Shown: in pieces, positions 14,281 to 23,451 of the stretch
How the letters are laid out: the number at the start of each line of letters is the position of its first letter
How positions within the stretch are numbered: the first letter of the stretch is position 1
Assembly (NCBI RefSeq): GCF_030530635.1
Contig: NZ_JAUMUL010000007.1
Coordinates: forward strand, 39,004 to 78,695
Length of the DNA stretch: 39,692 nucleotides
Reading direction: 5' to 3'
From: Actinomyces sp.
GTDB taxonomy: Bacteria; Actinomycetota; Actinomycetes; Actinomycetales; Actinomycetaceae
Translations under genes and position numbers: made by a program
Notes under the pieces: generated by a model
What the model was told of the DNA's origin: nothing
The model's input: only the letters and a program-made list of their open reading frames with translations
Database searches by the model: none

Positions 14281-15264
14281 GTGCCCCAGCCAGTACCCCG
14301 CCCCGCCTCGGAGGCCGTCCCCGCCGAGGAGCGCCACGTCAACCTGCTGCTTGCGCTGCGCAACACGCAGACCGGCTTGACCAAGACGCAGATCATCCGG
14401 ACGGTCTCCGGATACGACTCCGACGGCGGGGCCGCCACCGACCGCATGTTCGAGCGTGACAAGGGTGTGCTAAGGGATCTGGGCATCGAAATCACCACCA
14501 GCGGTCAGGGGGAGGAGGCCCGCTACCGCATCACCGAGGCCGACTACGCCCTGCCGGATCTGACGTTGACGGCAGAGCAGGCCGCCGCCGTCACGTTGGC
14601 GGCCGCGGCCTGGCGCAGCGGAGCCCTCACCCCAGCGGCCAGACGCGCGCTGACCAAGATCCGGGCCGTGGCCGACACCGACACCGACGCCGCCTCATTG
14701 CCGGACCTCAGCATCGACCTCGGCAGCGATGTCTCCGGGGGAGGGCTCACCGCCGAACTGGCCGCGGCGGTGCAGGAACGCCGCCGGGTCGGCTTCGACT
14801 ACGCCTCGGCCCGCTCCGGACGCGTCAGCGCCCGCATTATCGAGCCGCATAGGCTGCGCATGAGCGAAGGCGCCTGGTATTTGGACGGGCGGGACCTCGC
14901 CTCAGGAAAGCAGAGGACCTTCCGCCTGGCCCGTATCGTCGGAGAGGTGGCGGTGGTTTCCGACGCGGACGCCTTCCCCGCCGTCGACATTCCGCCACCC
15001 GCGCCCGTGCGGGCGGTGCTCGCAGTGGCCCCTGGACGGGCATTGCAGTTACGCGCCCGTGCTCTGACAACCGCGCCGGCACAGATGCCGCAGGGATGGG
15101 ATGAGATCCACGTGACCTACACGGACCGCTTCGCCTTCGCCGGCGCTCTGGCGGCCCTGGCCGACGCCGTCGTGGTCCGCCAGCCGCAGGTGCTGCGCGA
15201 GGAAGTACTCGCACACCTGCGTGCGGCGGCTGCGCTGGTGCCCGCTGCGGTGGAAGCGGATTGA
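14281..15264 (+). CDS. pafB: WYL-domain transcription regulator PafB
   Basis: A 327-residue regulator. In mycobacteria PafB and PafC act together as an activator of RecA-independent DNA-damage genes. An N-terminal winged HTH (NLLLALRNTQTGLTKTQIIRTV (in two parts NLLLALRNTQTG and LTKTQIIRTV), then RMFERDKGVLRDLGIEI) is followed by a WYL ligand-sensing domain (RRVGFDYASARSG, IEPHRLRMSEGAWYLDGRD, RTFRLARIVG) and a C-terminal WCX part. It starts with GTG 6 nt after TAGGCT. pafC begins 2 bp after its stop. No proteasome or Pup genes lie beside it in this window, unlike the mycobacterial locus. Confidence 0.92.
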   Translation: MPQPVPRPASEAVPAEERHVNLLLALRNTQTGLTKTQIIRTVSGYDSDGGAATDRMFERDKGVLRDLGIEITTSGQGEEARYRITEADYALPDLTLTAEQAAAVTLAAAAWRSGALTPAARRALTKIRAVADTDTDAASLPDLSIDLGSDVSGGGLTAELAAAVQERRRVGFDYASARSGRVSARIIEPHRLRMSEGAWYLDGRDLASGKQRTFRLARIVGEVAVVSDADAFPAVDIPPPAPVRAVLAVAPGRALQLRARALTTAPAQMPQGWDEIHVTYTDRFAFAGALAALADAVVVRQPQVLREEVLAHLRAAAALVPAAVEAD

Positions 15265-15266
15265 AT

Positions 15267-16277
15267 ATGGCACGTCCCAGTTCCACGGACCGACTCGTGC
15301 GGCTACTGGCCCTGCCCGCCTGGGTCAGTGAGCATGACGGCGCCACCCTGGAGGAGGCGGCCGCCCATTTCGGAGTCACCCGTGAGACGATTCGCCGGGA
15401 CGTGGACACCCTGTGGGTGTCCGGGCTTCCCGGCGGCATGCCCGATGAGCTGGTGGACTTCTCCGCAACCGACCTCGAGCGCGGCCGCCTGCGCCTGACC
15501 GAACCGCTGGGGCTGGACCGGCCCGTGCGCCTGTCCCACCGGGAGGCCCTTTCCCTGCTGCTGTCCCTGGGAGTGCTGGCCGACGTGCTCGCCGACGACC
15601 CCGACGCCGCGGCCGTGCTCGACAGCACGCGGCACGCGCTGCGTCATGCCGTGGGGGCGTCCTCGCCCGCTAAGGATTCAACACCGACGGCCGCCTACCG
15701 AAGTGGTGTCCTGCCTGTGGTCAAACGGGCACTGGCCGAGCGCCGGCGCTTGCACCTGGTCTACGTCTCGGCCACCGACACCCGTTCCGAACGCGATGTC
15801 GACCCGCTCGAACTGGTCAGTGACGGCAGTCACCTGACGCTGCGGTCCTGGTGCCTGAACGCAAGGGCGGAACGCTCCTTCAGGCTGGACCGCATCCTGA
15901 CGGCACAGGTGCTCCCAGAGCCAACGGCACCCCACCGCGCCTCCCGACGGAGCACTCGCACCGCCTCCGCCGTCGAGGCGACACTCGTGCTGAAACCGAC
16001 GGGCCGCTGGCTGGTGGAGCAGATCCCCTGTGAACAGGTAGTCACCGATCGGGACGGCTCGCTGCGCGTGCGGATACGGGGCCGCGACCGCGCCTGGCTG
16101 GTGGGTCTGATCCTGTCCGCGGGCAGGCACCTGAAGCAGGTCGAACCGGCCGACCTGGCAGCACAGGCGAGTGCGGCCGCGAGGCGCGCCCTGGAGCGCG
16201 GCGCCGCCGTATACGCCCATGGTGGAACGCCACCCGCTCGGTGCACGACCAACGACGCCGAAACGCTAGACTCTTGA
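15267..16277 (+). CDS. pafC: WYL-domain transcription regulator PafC
   Basis: A 336-residue partner of PafB with the same plan: N-terminal HTH (ATLEEAAAHFGVTRETIRRD), a WYL domain (RRLHLVYVSATDTRSERDVDP (in two parts RRLHLVYVSAT and DTRSERDVDP), then LELVSDGSHLTLRSWCLNA, RSFRLDRILTA) and a C-terminal WCX-like domain ending near ALERGAAVYAHGG. The ATG at 15267 is 2 bp after the pafB stop, so the two are co-translated and probably form a heterodimer. The stop overlaps TTGACG, a possible -35 for tatA. The pafB-pafC-tatA order is conserved among actinobacteria. Confidence 0.92.
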   Translation: MARPSSTDRLVRLLALPAWVSEHDGATLEEAAAHFGVTRETIRRDVDTLWVSGLPGGMPDELVDFSATDLERGRLRLTEPLGLDRPVRLSHREALSLLLSLGVLADVLADDPDAAAVLDSTRHALRHAVGASSPAKDSTPTAAYRSGVLPVVKRALAERRRLHLVYVSATDTRSERDVDPLELVSDGSHLTLRSWCLNARAERSFRLDRILTAQVLPEPTAPHRASRRSTRTASAVEATLVLKPTGRWLVEQIPCEQVVTDRDGSLRVRIRGRDRAWLVGLILSAGRHLKQVEPADLAAQASAAARRALERGAAVYAHGGTPPARCTTNDAETLDS

Positions 16278-16328
16278 CGTACCACGCGGGCTCATCTCAA
16301 TCGCGAGCCCCATGAAAGGAGTTGCGTC

Positions 16329-16625
16329 GTGATCAAGCCCACGCACATCGTTGTTCTGCTTGTCCTCGTGCTGCTCATCTTCGGCGCCAACAGGCTTCCC
16401 GAGATCGCCGGAAGCATTGGCAAGTCGATGAAGGTGTTCAAGAAAGAGGTCAAGGAGCTCCGCGAAGACGACGACGCCCCCGCCGCGCAGCAGCCCCAGG
16501 CTCAGATTCCGCAGCAGCCTCAGCAGGGCACCTACTACACCCAGCCCACTCAGGCGGGCCAGGCCGCTCCGCAGCAGGCACCCCAACAGCCGCAGCAGTA
16601 CACAGACGGCACCGTCCAGCAGTGA
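16329..16625 (+). CDS. tatA: Sec-independent protein translocase TatA
   Basis: A 98-residue pore-forming subunit of the twin-arginine translocase, which exports folded proteins. One N-terminal membrane helix (HIVVLLVLVLLIFGANRLPE), the FGANRLPE hinge, and an amphipathic helix (IAGSIGKSMKVFKKEVKELR) are followed by a Gln/Pro-rich tail of about 45 residues, unstructured and typical of actinobacterial TatA. Start GTG, ribosome site AAAGGAG. tatC follows after 136 bp with a hairpin between. No tatB is nearby. Likely clients in the window include the Arg-pair signal peptides of the binding proteins at 10720 and 31009. Confidence 0.95.
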   Translation: MIKPTHIVVLLVLVLLIFGANRLPEIAGSIGKSMKVFKKEVKELREDDDAPAAQQPQAQIPQQPQQGTYYTQPTQAGQAAPQQAPQQPQQYTDGTVQQ

Positions 16626-16634
16626 CCTCGGCGT

Positions 16635-16670
16635 CCGCCTGCGGTCAGGGCTCATCCGTGCCGCAGGCGG
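16635..16670 (+). terminator. Hairpin between tatA and tatC
   Basis: CCGCCTGCGG (16635-16644) and CCGCAGGCGG (16661-16670) form a perfect 10-bp stem with a 16-nt loop, 9 nt after the tatA stop. No T-run follows, so it probably acts as a partial terminator or mRNA stabiliser that would raise tatA over tatC. Confidence 0.5.
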
Positions 16671-16761
16671 GCCATGACCGACTCAACATCTGCGCTCGCC
16701 GGCGCCGGGTGTAACCCGGCCCGAGGGGCGGTCGGCCGTAAACGACTGGGAGGAGCAGAAC

Positions 16762-17616
16762 GTGCCGCATATGCCGAAACTACCCGGCAAAAGGCGTAGG
16801 GAGAACCCCGAGGCCGTGATGTCCATCGGGGAGCACCTGCGTGAGTTGCGCAACCGGCTGTTCATCTCGGCGATCGGCATCACGGTGATGGCCGTCGTCG
16901 GTTATTTCCTGTACGACGTCGCCTACCAGTTCATCACGCACCCGATTGAGGTCGCCAATGCCCGTGGAGCCAAGCTGAACATCAACTTCTCCACCCTGCT
17001 GTCCTCCTTCGACATGCGCCTGCGCGTGTCGATCTGGCTGGGCGTGCTGCTGTCCTCACCGCTGTGGATATACGAGTTCTTCGCCTATGTGGGACCCGGC
17101 ATGACCCGCAAGGAGAAGGCCTACACCTGGGTCTTCGGCGTGGTCGGGCTGCTGCTGTTCGCCGCCGGCTGCGCCCTGGGCATGTGGATCATGCCGCATG
17201 CGGCGGTGATCCTGACCGGCTTCATCCCGAAGACGGCCTCTTCCACCGGCATCATGGATGCATCGGTCTACCTGTCCTTCGTGCTGCGTCTGGTGCTGGC
17301 CTTCGGCGCCGCCTTCCTGCTTCCGGAGATCATGGTGGCGCTCAACCGCCTCGGGGTGCTCAAGGGTCGCACCATGCTCAAGGGCTGGCGCTGGGCGGTG
17401 GTGGCCATTTTCACCTTCATGGCCTTTGCCAACCCGCTGCCGGACCCCTGGTCGATGATCTTCATGGCCATTCCCATCACCGGCCTGTACTTCCTGGCCT
17501 GTTACATCTCCATCCGCCACGACAAGCACCTGGCCAAGCGCCGGGCGGAGGAGGACGCCGCCCTGGATGCGGCCCTGGCGAACACATCATCCTCCGGCAC
17601 GATCACGGCCAGTTGA
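16762..17616 (+). CDS. tatC: Sec-independent protein translocase TatC
   Basis: The 284-residue receptor subunit of the Tat translocase, which binds twin-arginine signal peptides. Six membrane segments are visible. Family motifs are MSIGEHLRELRNRLFISA with the functional Glu, the FDMRLRVSIWLGVLLSSPLW region, and a FLLPEIMVALNRLGVL segment. The N-terminus (KLPGKRRRENPEAVM) and the C-terminal tail are basic and cytoplasmic. Start GTG after GGGAGGAGC. helY follows after a 64-bp gap. Confidence 0.95.
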   Translation: MPHMPKLPGKRRRENPEAVMSIGEHLRELRNRLFISAIGITVMAVVGYFLYDVAYQFITHPIEVANARGAKLNINFSTLLSSFDMRLRVSIWLGVLLSSPLWIYEFFAYVGPGMTRKEKAYTWVFGVVGLLLFAAGCALGMWIMPHAAVILTGFIPKTASSTGIMDASVYLSFVLRLVLAFGAAFLLPEIMVALNRLGVLKGRTMLKGWRWAVVAIFTFMAFANPLPDPWSMIFMAIPITGLYFLACYISIRHDKHLAKRRAEEDAALDAALANTSSSGTITAS

Positions 17617-17680
17617 GGGTACACAGACGGCGGCAGGTCGTTGCCCCGGCCGAGCGCGACTCGCACATAGGGTGTACCCC

Positions 17681-20566
17681 ATGAGTTCGCCCGCCGAACG
17701 CTACGCCGCCGCACGCAGACGCCAGGCGGATTCCCGTACCGAGCTGGCCCGTTTCGCCTCCGACTACGACTTCCCCTTCGACGATTTTCAGAATGAGGCC
17801 TGCCGCGCCCTTGAGGCCGGCCAGGGGGTGCTGGTGGCAGCACCCACTGGTGCCGGCAAGACCGTAGTGGGGGAGTTCGCCGTTCACCTGGCGCAGACCA
17901 GGGGGCTCAAGGCCTTCTACACCACCCCGATCAAGGCGCTGTCAAACCAGAAGTACCTCGACCTGGTCGCCCGCCACGGAACTGACCGGGTCGGTCTGCT
18001 CACCGGCGACACCTCGGTCAACCCCCACGCAGACGTGATCGTCATGACCACCGAGGTGCTGCGCAACATGCTCTACTCCGGGTCCCGGGACCTGGACCGG
18101 CTCGGCTACGTGGTCATGGATGAGGTGCACTACCTGGCCGACCGCTTCCGCGGGCCGGTGTGGGAGGAGGTCATGATTCACCTCGCCCCCGAGGTCCAGG
18201 TGGTGTCGCTGTCGGCCACCGTGTCCAATGCCGAGGAGTTCGGGGACTGGCTCGGACAGGTGCGCGGCAGGACCGCCGTCGTCGTCTCCGAGCACCGTCC
18301 GGTACCGCTCACACAGCACATGCTGGTTGGACGCCGGCTCCTGCCCCTGTACTCCGCACCGCCGGAACGCTCCGGCACCGCCCAGCCGCCCCTGAATCCC
18401 GACCTGCTGCGGGCCGTACGGGAGGCACGGCGGGCCGCAGCCGGCCGGGAGCAGGGTGATGGCGGCCCGCGTCGGCAGGCCGGCACGGGCCGTGGGGGCC
18501 GCTGGTCCCGCACCGTCGGCGGCCGCCCGTATCCGTCCCGGCAAGGAGACGGCGGCGCCCGCGCAGCCCACCTGCGCCCGCCCGCACGTGTAACCGTCAT
18601 CAACGCCCTTGAAGGCGCCGAACTGCTGCCCGCCATCGTGTTCGTGTTCTCCCGCGCCGGCTGTGAGAACGCCGTACGCGAGGCGGTCACCCGTGGCGTG
18701 AACCTGACCACCAACCGGGAGGCGCGCCGTATCCGCGAGATCATTGAGCGACGCACCGCGGATATCCCCGCGGCAGACCTCGGTGTGCTGGGCTTCCACG
18801 CCTGGACGCACGCACTCACTCGGGGCGTGGCCGCTCACCACGCCGGACTACTGCCCGTGTTCAAGGAGACCGTGGAGGAGCTGTTCGCCGCTAATCTCGT
18901 GAAAGTCGTCTACGCCACCGAGACCCTGTCGCTCGGCATCAACATGCCCGCCCGCACGGTGGTGCTGGAATCCTTGCGCAAGTGGAACGGCTCCGCACAT
19001 GTGAATCTGACGCCGGGCGAGTACACGCAACTGACAGGCCGTGCGGGCCGGCGCGGCATTGACGTCGAGGGGCACGCGGTCGTACTGGCCACCGACGACG
19101 CCGAACCAGCATTCGTCTCCTCGCTCGCCTCCCGCCGCACCTACCCACTCGTCTCGGCATTCCGCCCCACCTACAACATGGCCGTCAACCTGTTGGGGCG
19201 GATGCCGCGCGCCCGTGCCCGTGAGGTCCTGGAGTCCTCCTTCGCCCAGTTCCAGGCCGACCGGGGGGTGGTCGAAATGGCCGCCGAGGTCCGTCGCAAG
19301 CGTCACCGCCTGGCGGAGCTGAACAAGCGGATGTCCTGTCACCTGGGAGACTTCGGTGAGTACGCCCTCCTGCGTGCACGCATAAGCAAGGTCGAGGCCG
19401 ACCAGTCCCGGGGCAACCGAGCCGCTCGCCGCGGTGAGGCCGGCCGCTCCATTGAGGCGCTCTCCCGCGGCGACGTGGTCCTTTACCGTGCGGGCCGACG
19501 TCTGCGGCACGGTGTGGTCGTCGCCCAGGCGGCTGCGCACTCCGGGGAGCCGCGGCTGACCGTCGTCGGTGAAGACCGCCGCGTGCACACCCTCACCCCG
19601 GAGAATGCGCCGGACGGCGTAACCCGAGTCGGCGCACTGCCCGTCTCCGAGACGGTCGACGTGCGGCGCCCGCGCGAGCGGGAGCGACTGGCGGACCGCC
19701 TCCTGGACGCCTTGCGCGCCGGAACGCTCGACGCCTCCACTGATCGGGGTTCTCGCCGCGACCATCGCGGAGGCGAGGATGTGGCGCGGCGCCTGGAACA
19801 GCTGCGTCACGAGATGCGTACCCACCCCTGCCACGCCTGCCCGCACCGGGAGGAGCACGCCCGCGTCGGCCGCAGGTGGGTGCGCACCCGGGATGAGCTC
19901 GACCACCTCCAGGCCCGCGTCAACAACCGCACCGGTACCATCGCCCGCCAGTTCGACGCGGTGTGCCGGGTACTGCTCGAACTGGAGTACCTGGCGCCGA
20001 CGGATCGCGGTCATCTCGACGGCGAGCTGCGCGTCACCGGAGCCGGAAGAGTGCTGGCACGCGTGTATGCGGAACGCGATCTGCTGGTTGCCGAATGCCT
20101 GCGCCAGGCCCTGTGGAATGACCTGACCCCGGCCGAGTTGGCCGGGGCCGTCTCGGCCTGCGTGTACGAGCCGCGGCTGGCGGCGTCGTCACTCGGTCTG
20201 CCGGCGGCACCAGGATCTCGGCTGGGTGATGTGCTGCGGCGGGAGTTGACGATCTCTCGGCGCATCAGCGACCTGGAGGCTCTGGAACGGGTGGATCCCT
20301 CCACCGGTGCCGAGCCCGCCCTGGCCGGCGCGGTACGGGCCTGGACGGACGGTGCGGATCTGGCCACCATCCTTGAGGACACGGATCTGGCCGCCGGAGA
20401 CTTCGTACGCTGGTGCAAGCAGCTGCTGGATGTGTTGGGGCAGCTGGCGACGATCATCTCCGGTGCGGGCGCGGGGGAGCGGGCCGGCCTGGCCAGGCTG
20501 GCCATTACGGCAGCCGAGGCCTGCCTGGATGTCAACAGGGGAGTGGTCAGTTGGTCCTCCGTGTGA
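17681..20566 (+). CDS. helY: DEAD/DEAH-box RNA helicase (HelY, Ski2/Mtr4-like)
   Basis: A 961-residue superfamily 2 helicase of the Ski2-like group. RecA domain 1 has Walker A APTGAGKT (Lys60), DEVH (147-150) and the SAT motif in VSLSATVSN. RecA domain 2 has FVFSRAGCENAV, VAAHHAGLLPVFKETVEELF and QLTGRAGRRGID. The C-terminal part is the helical DSHCT-type domain. Residues about 225-305 form an Arg/Gly/Pro-rich insert between the two RecA halves that looks unstructured. The start at 17681 is favoured by TAGGGT 7 nt upstream and the absence of a good ribosome site. lnt begins by overlapping the stop. Confidence 0.92.
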   Translation: MSSPAERYAAARRRQADSRTELARFASDYDFPFDDFQNEACRALEAGQGVLVAAPTGAGKTVVGEFAVHLAQTRGLKAFYTTPIKALSNQKYLDLVARHGTDRVGLLTGDTSVNPHADVIVMTTEVLRNMLYSGSRDLDRLGYVVMDEVHYLADRFRGPVWEEVMIHLAPEVQVVSLSATVSNAEEFGDWLGQVRGRTAVVVSEHRPVPLTQHMLVGRRLLPLYSAPPERSGTAQPPLNPDLLRAVREARRAAAGREQGDGGPRRQAGTGRGGRWSRTVGGRPYPSRQGDGGARAAHLRPPARVTVINALEGAELLPAIVFVFSRAGCENAVREAVTRGVNLTTNREARRIREIIERRTADIPAADLGVLGFHAWTHALTRGVAAHHAGLLPVFKETVEELFAANLVKVVYATETLSLGINMPARTVVLESLRKWNGSAHVNLTPGEYTQLTGRAGRRGIDVEGHAVVLATDDAEPAFVSSLASRRTYPLVSAFRPTYNMAVNLLGRMPRARAREVLESSFAQFQADRGVVEMAAEVRRKRHRLAELNKRMSCHLGDFGEYALLRARISKVEADQSRGNRAARRGEAGRSIEALSRGDVVLYRAGRRLRHGVVVAQAAAHSGEPRLTVVGEDRRVHTLTPENAPDGVTRVGALPVSETVDVRRPRERERLADRLLDALRAGTLDASTDRGSRRDHRGGEDVARRLEQLRHEMRTHPCHACPHREEHARVGRRWVRTRDELDHLQARVNNRTGTIARQFDAVCRVLLELEYLAPTDRGHLDGELRVTGAGRVLARVYAERDLLVAECLRQALWNDLTPAELAGAVSACVYEPRLAASSLGLPAAPGSRLGDVLRRELTISRRISDLEALERVDPSTGAEPALAGAVRAWTDGADLATILEDTDLAAGDFVRWCKQLLDVLGQLATIISGAGAGERAGLARLAITAAEACLDVNRGVVSWSSV

Positions 20567-22134
20567 ATAAGCGCCGGGCCCGGTGGTTGGCGCCTGCGCT
20601 GGCATCCGCGTGCGCCGGCCTGGCCGTATGGGCCGCTTTCCCGCCGGTGGGGGCATGGTGGGCGGCCCCGCTCGGGATGGCCGTGTTGGCGGCGGTACTG
20701 CGTAGGCGAGGTCCCTGGACGGGGGCGGGCCTCGGACTGGTGTTCGGCCTCGCCATGTTTACGCCGCTGCTGCACTTCGCGGCCGTGGCCATGGGCAACC
20801 CGATCGGCTGGGCGGCCCTGACCGCGGTCGAGTCGCTCTTCTTGGCGGTCTTCGGCGGCGCCTGGGCACTGATCGGCAGGATCAGTCGGCTGGAGCGTGC
20901 CGGCACCGGGGCGATGCTGGCACGCATCGCCGCCTTCACCGTCCTGTGGTGCGGGGTGGAGGAGGTGCGCTCCTCCTGGCCGTGGGGCGGCTTTCCCTTC
21001 GGTCGGATCGCCTTCGCCATGGCCGACGCCCCCATGCTGCCCTTCGCCGCCTATGGGGGCGCTGTCGGATTGACGGCGCTGGTCGCCTGCGCGGGCGCGG
21101 CCCTGGCGGAGGCGGGGCACGCCGTGCGGCAACGTGAAGCTCTCACCGGGCTGCTGGCCGCGGCGCTGGCCGCCATCGCCGTCACCGCTCCGGTGCTGGC
21201 GCCCCTTGACGGCGCCGCCCAGGACGGCACGCTGCGAGTCGGAGCCGTGCAGGGCAATGTCGCCGAGAAGTTCGAGGACGCCTTCAACCGGGCACTGGAG
21301 GTCACCGGCAACCACACCGAGGCGACACTCACGCTGGCCGATTCGGTCGGACAGAACGCACTCGACGTCGTCATCTGGCCGGAGAACTCCGCCGACCTCG
21401 ATCCGCGTGACTTCCCGGCCTCTGCGACCCTGGTGGAATCCGCGGCCCAGGCCGTCGGGGCACCCGTGCTCGTGGGGGCCATCTCATACGGCGACGGCGT
21501 GCGCTACAACGACATGGTCGTGTGGACACCGGGGGCCGGAGCGGGGGCCTACTACCGCAAGCACCGCCCGGTCCCGTTCGCCGAATACGTGCCCCTGCGC
21601 GACCAGCTGCGTCACATCACCCGCCAGGTGGACCGCATCGGCACCGACTTGGCCCCCGGCACGGGCCCACAGACGCTGACCGTTCATGCCGCCGCTCAGG
21701 ACCGCGACGTCACACTCGCCATGGGGATCTGCTTCGAAGTCGCCTACGAGGACACGCTGCGAACCGGTGTCGAGCAGGGCGGCGAGGTGATCATCATCCC
21801 AACGAATAACGCCAGCTTCTTGCATTCCGCGGAGGCCGAGCAACAGCTGGCGCAGGGAAGGGTACAGGCGGTGATTCACGGGCGCGCGCTGGTGCAGGTG
21901 TCCACCGTCGGCATAACCGCGATAATCAACCCGCGCGGCATGATTGAACAGCGCACCCGGGCCTACACGCAGGCCTCGCTGGTGGCCGATGTGCCGCTAC
22001 GCACCACCGTAACTTTCGCGGACCGCCTGGGATACCTGCCAGGACGCGCCCTAGAGGCGGGTGCCGCGCTGCTGACCATGGCCGGTATGGTTTCCGCTGT
22101 GTCACGGCTGCGGCGTCGGCGTCGGCGGGCGTGA
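20563..22134 (+). CDS. lnt: Apolipoprotein N-acyltransferase
   Basis: Adds the third acyl chain to the N-terminal cysteine of lipoproteins. The N-terminal part has about six to seven membrane segments (WLAPALASACAGLAVWAAF and on). The C-terminal part is a periplasmic-side nitrilase domain with the catalytic triad Glu274 (VIWPENSAD), Lys333 (YYRKHRPVPFAEYVP) and Cys390 (GICFEVAYED). A last membrane helix ends the protein, 523 residues in all. GTG at 20563 overlaps the helY stop; the TTG at 20551 is a serious alternative because AGGGGAG lies 8 nt before it. In Mycobacterium tuberculosis this domain is fused to Ppm; here they are separate neighbours. Confidence 0.92.
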   Translation: MNKRRARWLAPALASACAGLAVWAAFPPVGAWWAAPLGMAVLAAVLRRRGPWTGAGLGLVFGLAMFTPLLHFAAVAMGNPIGWAALTAVESLFLAVFGGAWALIGRISRLERAGTGAMLARIAAFTVLWCGVEEVRSSWPWGGFPFGRIAFAMADAPMLPFAAYGGAVGLTALVACAGAALAEAGHAVRQREALTGLLAAALAAIAVTAPVLAPLDGAAQDGTLRVGAVQGNVAEKFEDAFNRALEVTGNHTEATLTLADSVGQNALDVVIWPENSADLDPRDFPASATLVESAAQAVGAPVLVGAISYGDGVRYNDMVVWTPGAGAGAYYRKHRPVPFAEYVPLRDQLRHITRQVDRIGTDLAPGTGPQTLTVHAAAQDRDVTLAMGICFEVAYEDTLRTGVEQGGEVIIIPTNNASFLHSAEAEQQLAQGRVQAVIHGRALVQVSTVGITAIINPRGMIEQRTRAYTQASLVADVPLRTTVTFADRLGYLPGRALEAGAALLTMAGMVSAVSRLRRRRRRA

Positions 22135-22172
22135 CCGGTTCCGGGACCCGCACAACCGACAGGAGCAGGATC

Positions 22173-22970
22173 GTGAAGGCGCTGGTAATCATCCCCACCT
22201 ACAACGAGATCGATACTCTCGCCGGGGCATTGGACGGGGTGCGCCGCGCGGCGCCGGAGGCCCACATCCTGGTGGTGGACGACAACTCACCGGACGGAAC
22301 CGGGGCCCTGGCCGACGCCCGCGCCCGAGCCGACGCCCACATCCGCGTGCTGCACCGCACCGAGAAGAACGGACTGGGGCCCGCCTACCTGGCAGGATTC
22401 ACCTGGGCGTTGGCCGCCGGTTATGAACTGATCTGTGAGATGGATGCGGACGGCTCGCACCGTCCCGAAGACCTGGCACTGCTAATTCAACGCGCCGAGA
22501 TGGCCGACGCACCCGACCTGGTCATCGGTTCCCGCTGGGTATCCGGAGGTGCGACCGTCGGCTGGGACAGTAGGCGGGTCGCGCTGTCACGTGGCGGCAA
22601 CCTGTACATCAATGCCCTGCTGGGGCTGCGCGTCAGGGACGCCACGGCCGGTTTCCGGGTGTACCGGGACACGATGTTGCGGAGCGTCGACTTGGGTGAG
22701 GTGGAGGCCCTCGGCTACGGCTTCCAGGTGAATATGACCAAACTGGTGGCCGAGGCCGGCGGTCGTATCGTCGAGATGCCCATCACCTTCCACGAACGTG
22801 AGGCCGGGAAGTCGAAGCTGTCCGGGGGAATCTTCTCCGAGGAGCTGGCACTGGTCACCAAATGGGGGCTGGCCAGGCGCAGCACGCAACTGGCGGGCCT
22901 GGCCGCCTCCGTCGGGAAGGCGGCCCAGGACGCCTACCGGCGCGTGCGCGCTCAGAAACGTTCGCGATAG
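22173..22970 (+). CDS. ppm1: Polyprenol monophosphomannose synthase
   Basis: A 265-residue GT2 glycosyltransferase that moves mannose from GDP-mannose to polyprenol phosphate, giving the lipid donor for protein O-mannosylation and lipoglycans. Landmarks are MKALVIIPTYNEIDTLAGAL, ILVVDDNSPDGTGALAD, EMDADGSHRPEDL with the metal-binding Asp-x-Asp, GSRWVSGG, RDATAGFRVYR and EMPITFHEREAGKSKL. The GTG at 22173 follows AGGAG by 7 nt. It is a soluble enzyme by itself; neighbouring Lnt may help to hold it at the membrane, as in mycobacteria. Its last 19 bp overlap the end of convergent rbpA. Confidence 0.92.
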   Translation: MKALVIIPTYNEIDTLAGALDGVRRAAPEAHILVVDDNSPDGTGALADARARADAHIRVLHRTEKNGLGPAYLAGFTWALAAGYELICEMDADGSHRPEDLALLIQRAEMADAPDLVIGSRWVSGGATVGWDSRRVALSRGGNLYINALLGLRVRDATAGFRVYRDTMLRSVDLGEVEALGYGFQVNMTKLVAEAGGRIVEMPITFHEREAGKSKLSGGIFSEELALVTKWGLARRSTQLAGLAASVGKAAQDAYRRVRAQKRSR

Positions 22971-23305
22971 ATCTCGCCGGAGCGCAGCATCTCCAGCCGC
23001 TCATCCAATAGGACCTTCAGGTCCTCGATGTCGCGACGCTCGAGCAGCATGTCCCAGTGCGTGCGCGGAGCCTTCTTGGGCTCATCAGACTCGGGCTCGT
23101 CCTCACCGCGCAGTGCGGCCGCCTGACCGCACTCCGGGCACTCCCAGGCCTGCGGAACCTCCGCCTCCATGGACATGGGGACGGTGGTGACGTGACCAAG
23201 GGGGCACTCGTAGGTGATGTTCTGCCGTTCGGCGAACTCCACCCCCTCCTCGGACTCCATCGACTTCGCGCCGATCGTCATGCCTCGCAGTGCCCGATCC
23301 GCCAT
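22952..23305 (-). CDS. rbpA: RNA polymerase-binding protein RbpA
   Basis: A 117-residue actinobacterial transcription factor that binds RNA polymerase and the principal sigma factor and stabilises the open promoter complex. The order is the N-terminal tail (MADRALRGMTIGAKSMESEEG), the core domain with ITYECPLGHVTTVPM and WECPECGQAA, an acidic linker, and the C-terminal sigma-interaction helix THWDMLLERRDIEDLKVLLDERL (in two parts THWDMLLERR and DIEDLKVLLDERL). Ribosome site AAAGGAAGG. rbpA facing ppm1 is a conserved arrangement; here the coding ends overlap by 19 bp, so their mRNAs are complementary at the 3' ends. Confidence 0.96.
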   Translation of the reverse strand: MADRALRGMTIGAKSMESEEGVEFAERQNITYECPLGHVTTVPMSMEAEVPQAWECPECGQAAALRGEDEPESDEPKKAPRTHWDMLLERRDIEDLKVLLDERLEMLRSGEIYRERF

Positions 23306-23451
23306 GCTTGTGCCTTCCTTTTCGATGGTGCTGGACTGCCGAGAGGATAACGCACGCCTGTGCCGACCCATTCCCGGAAGTCGCCCGCAACGGCGAATCC
23401 GGGACACCGGAGCAGGCCTGCGACGGGCAACGCTGCGGCATACTGGGCGCC

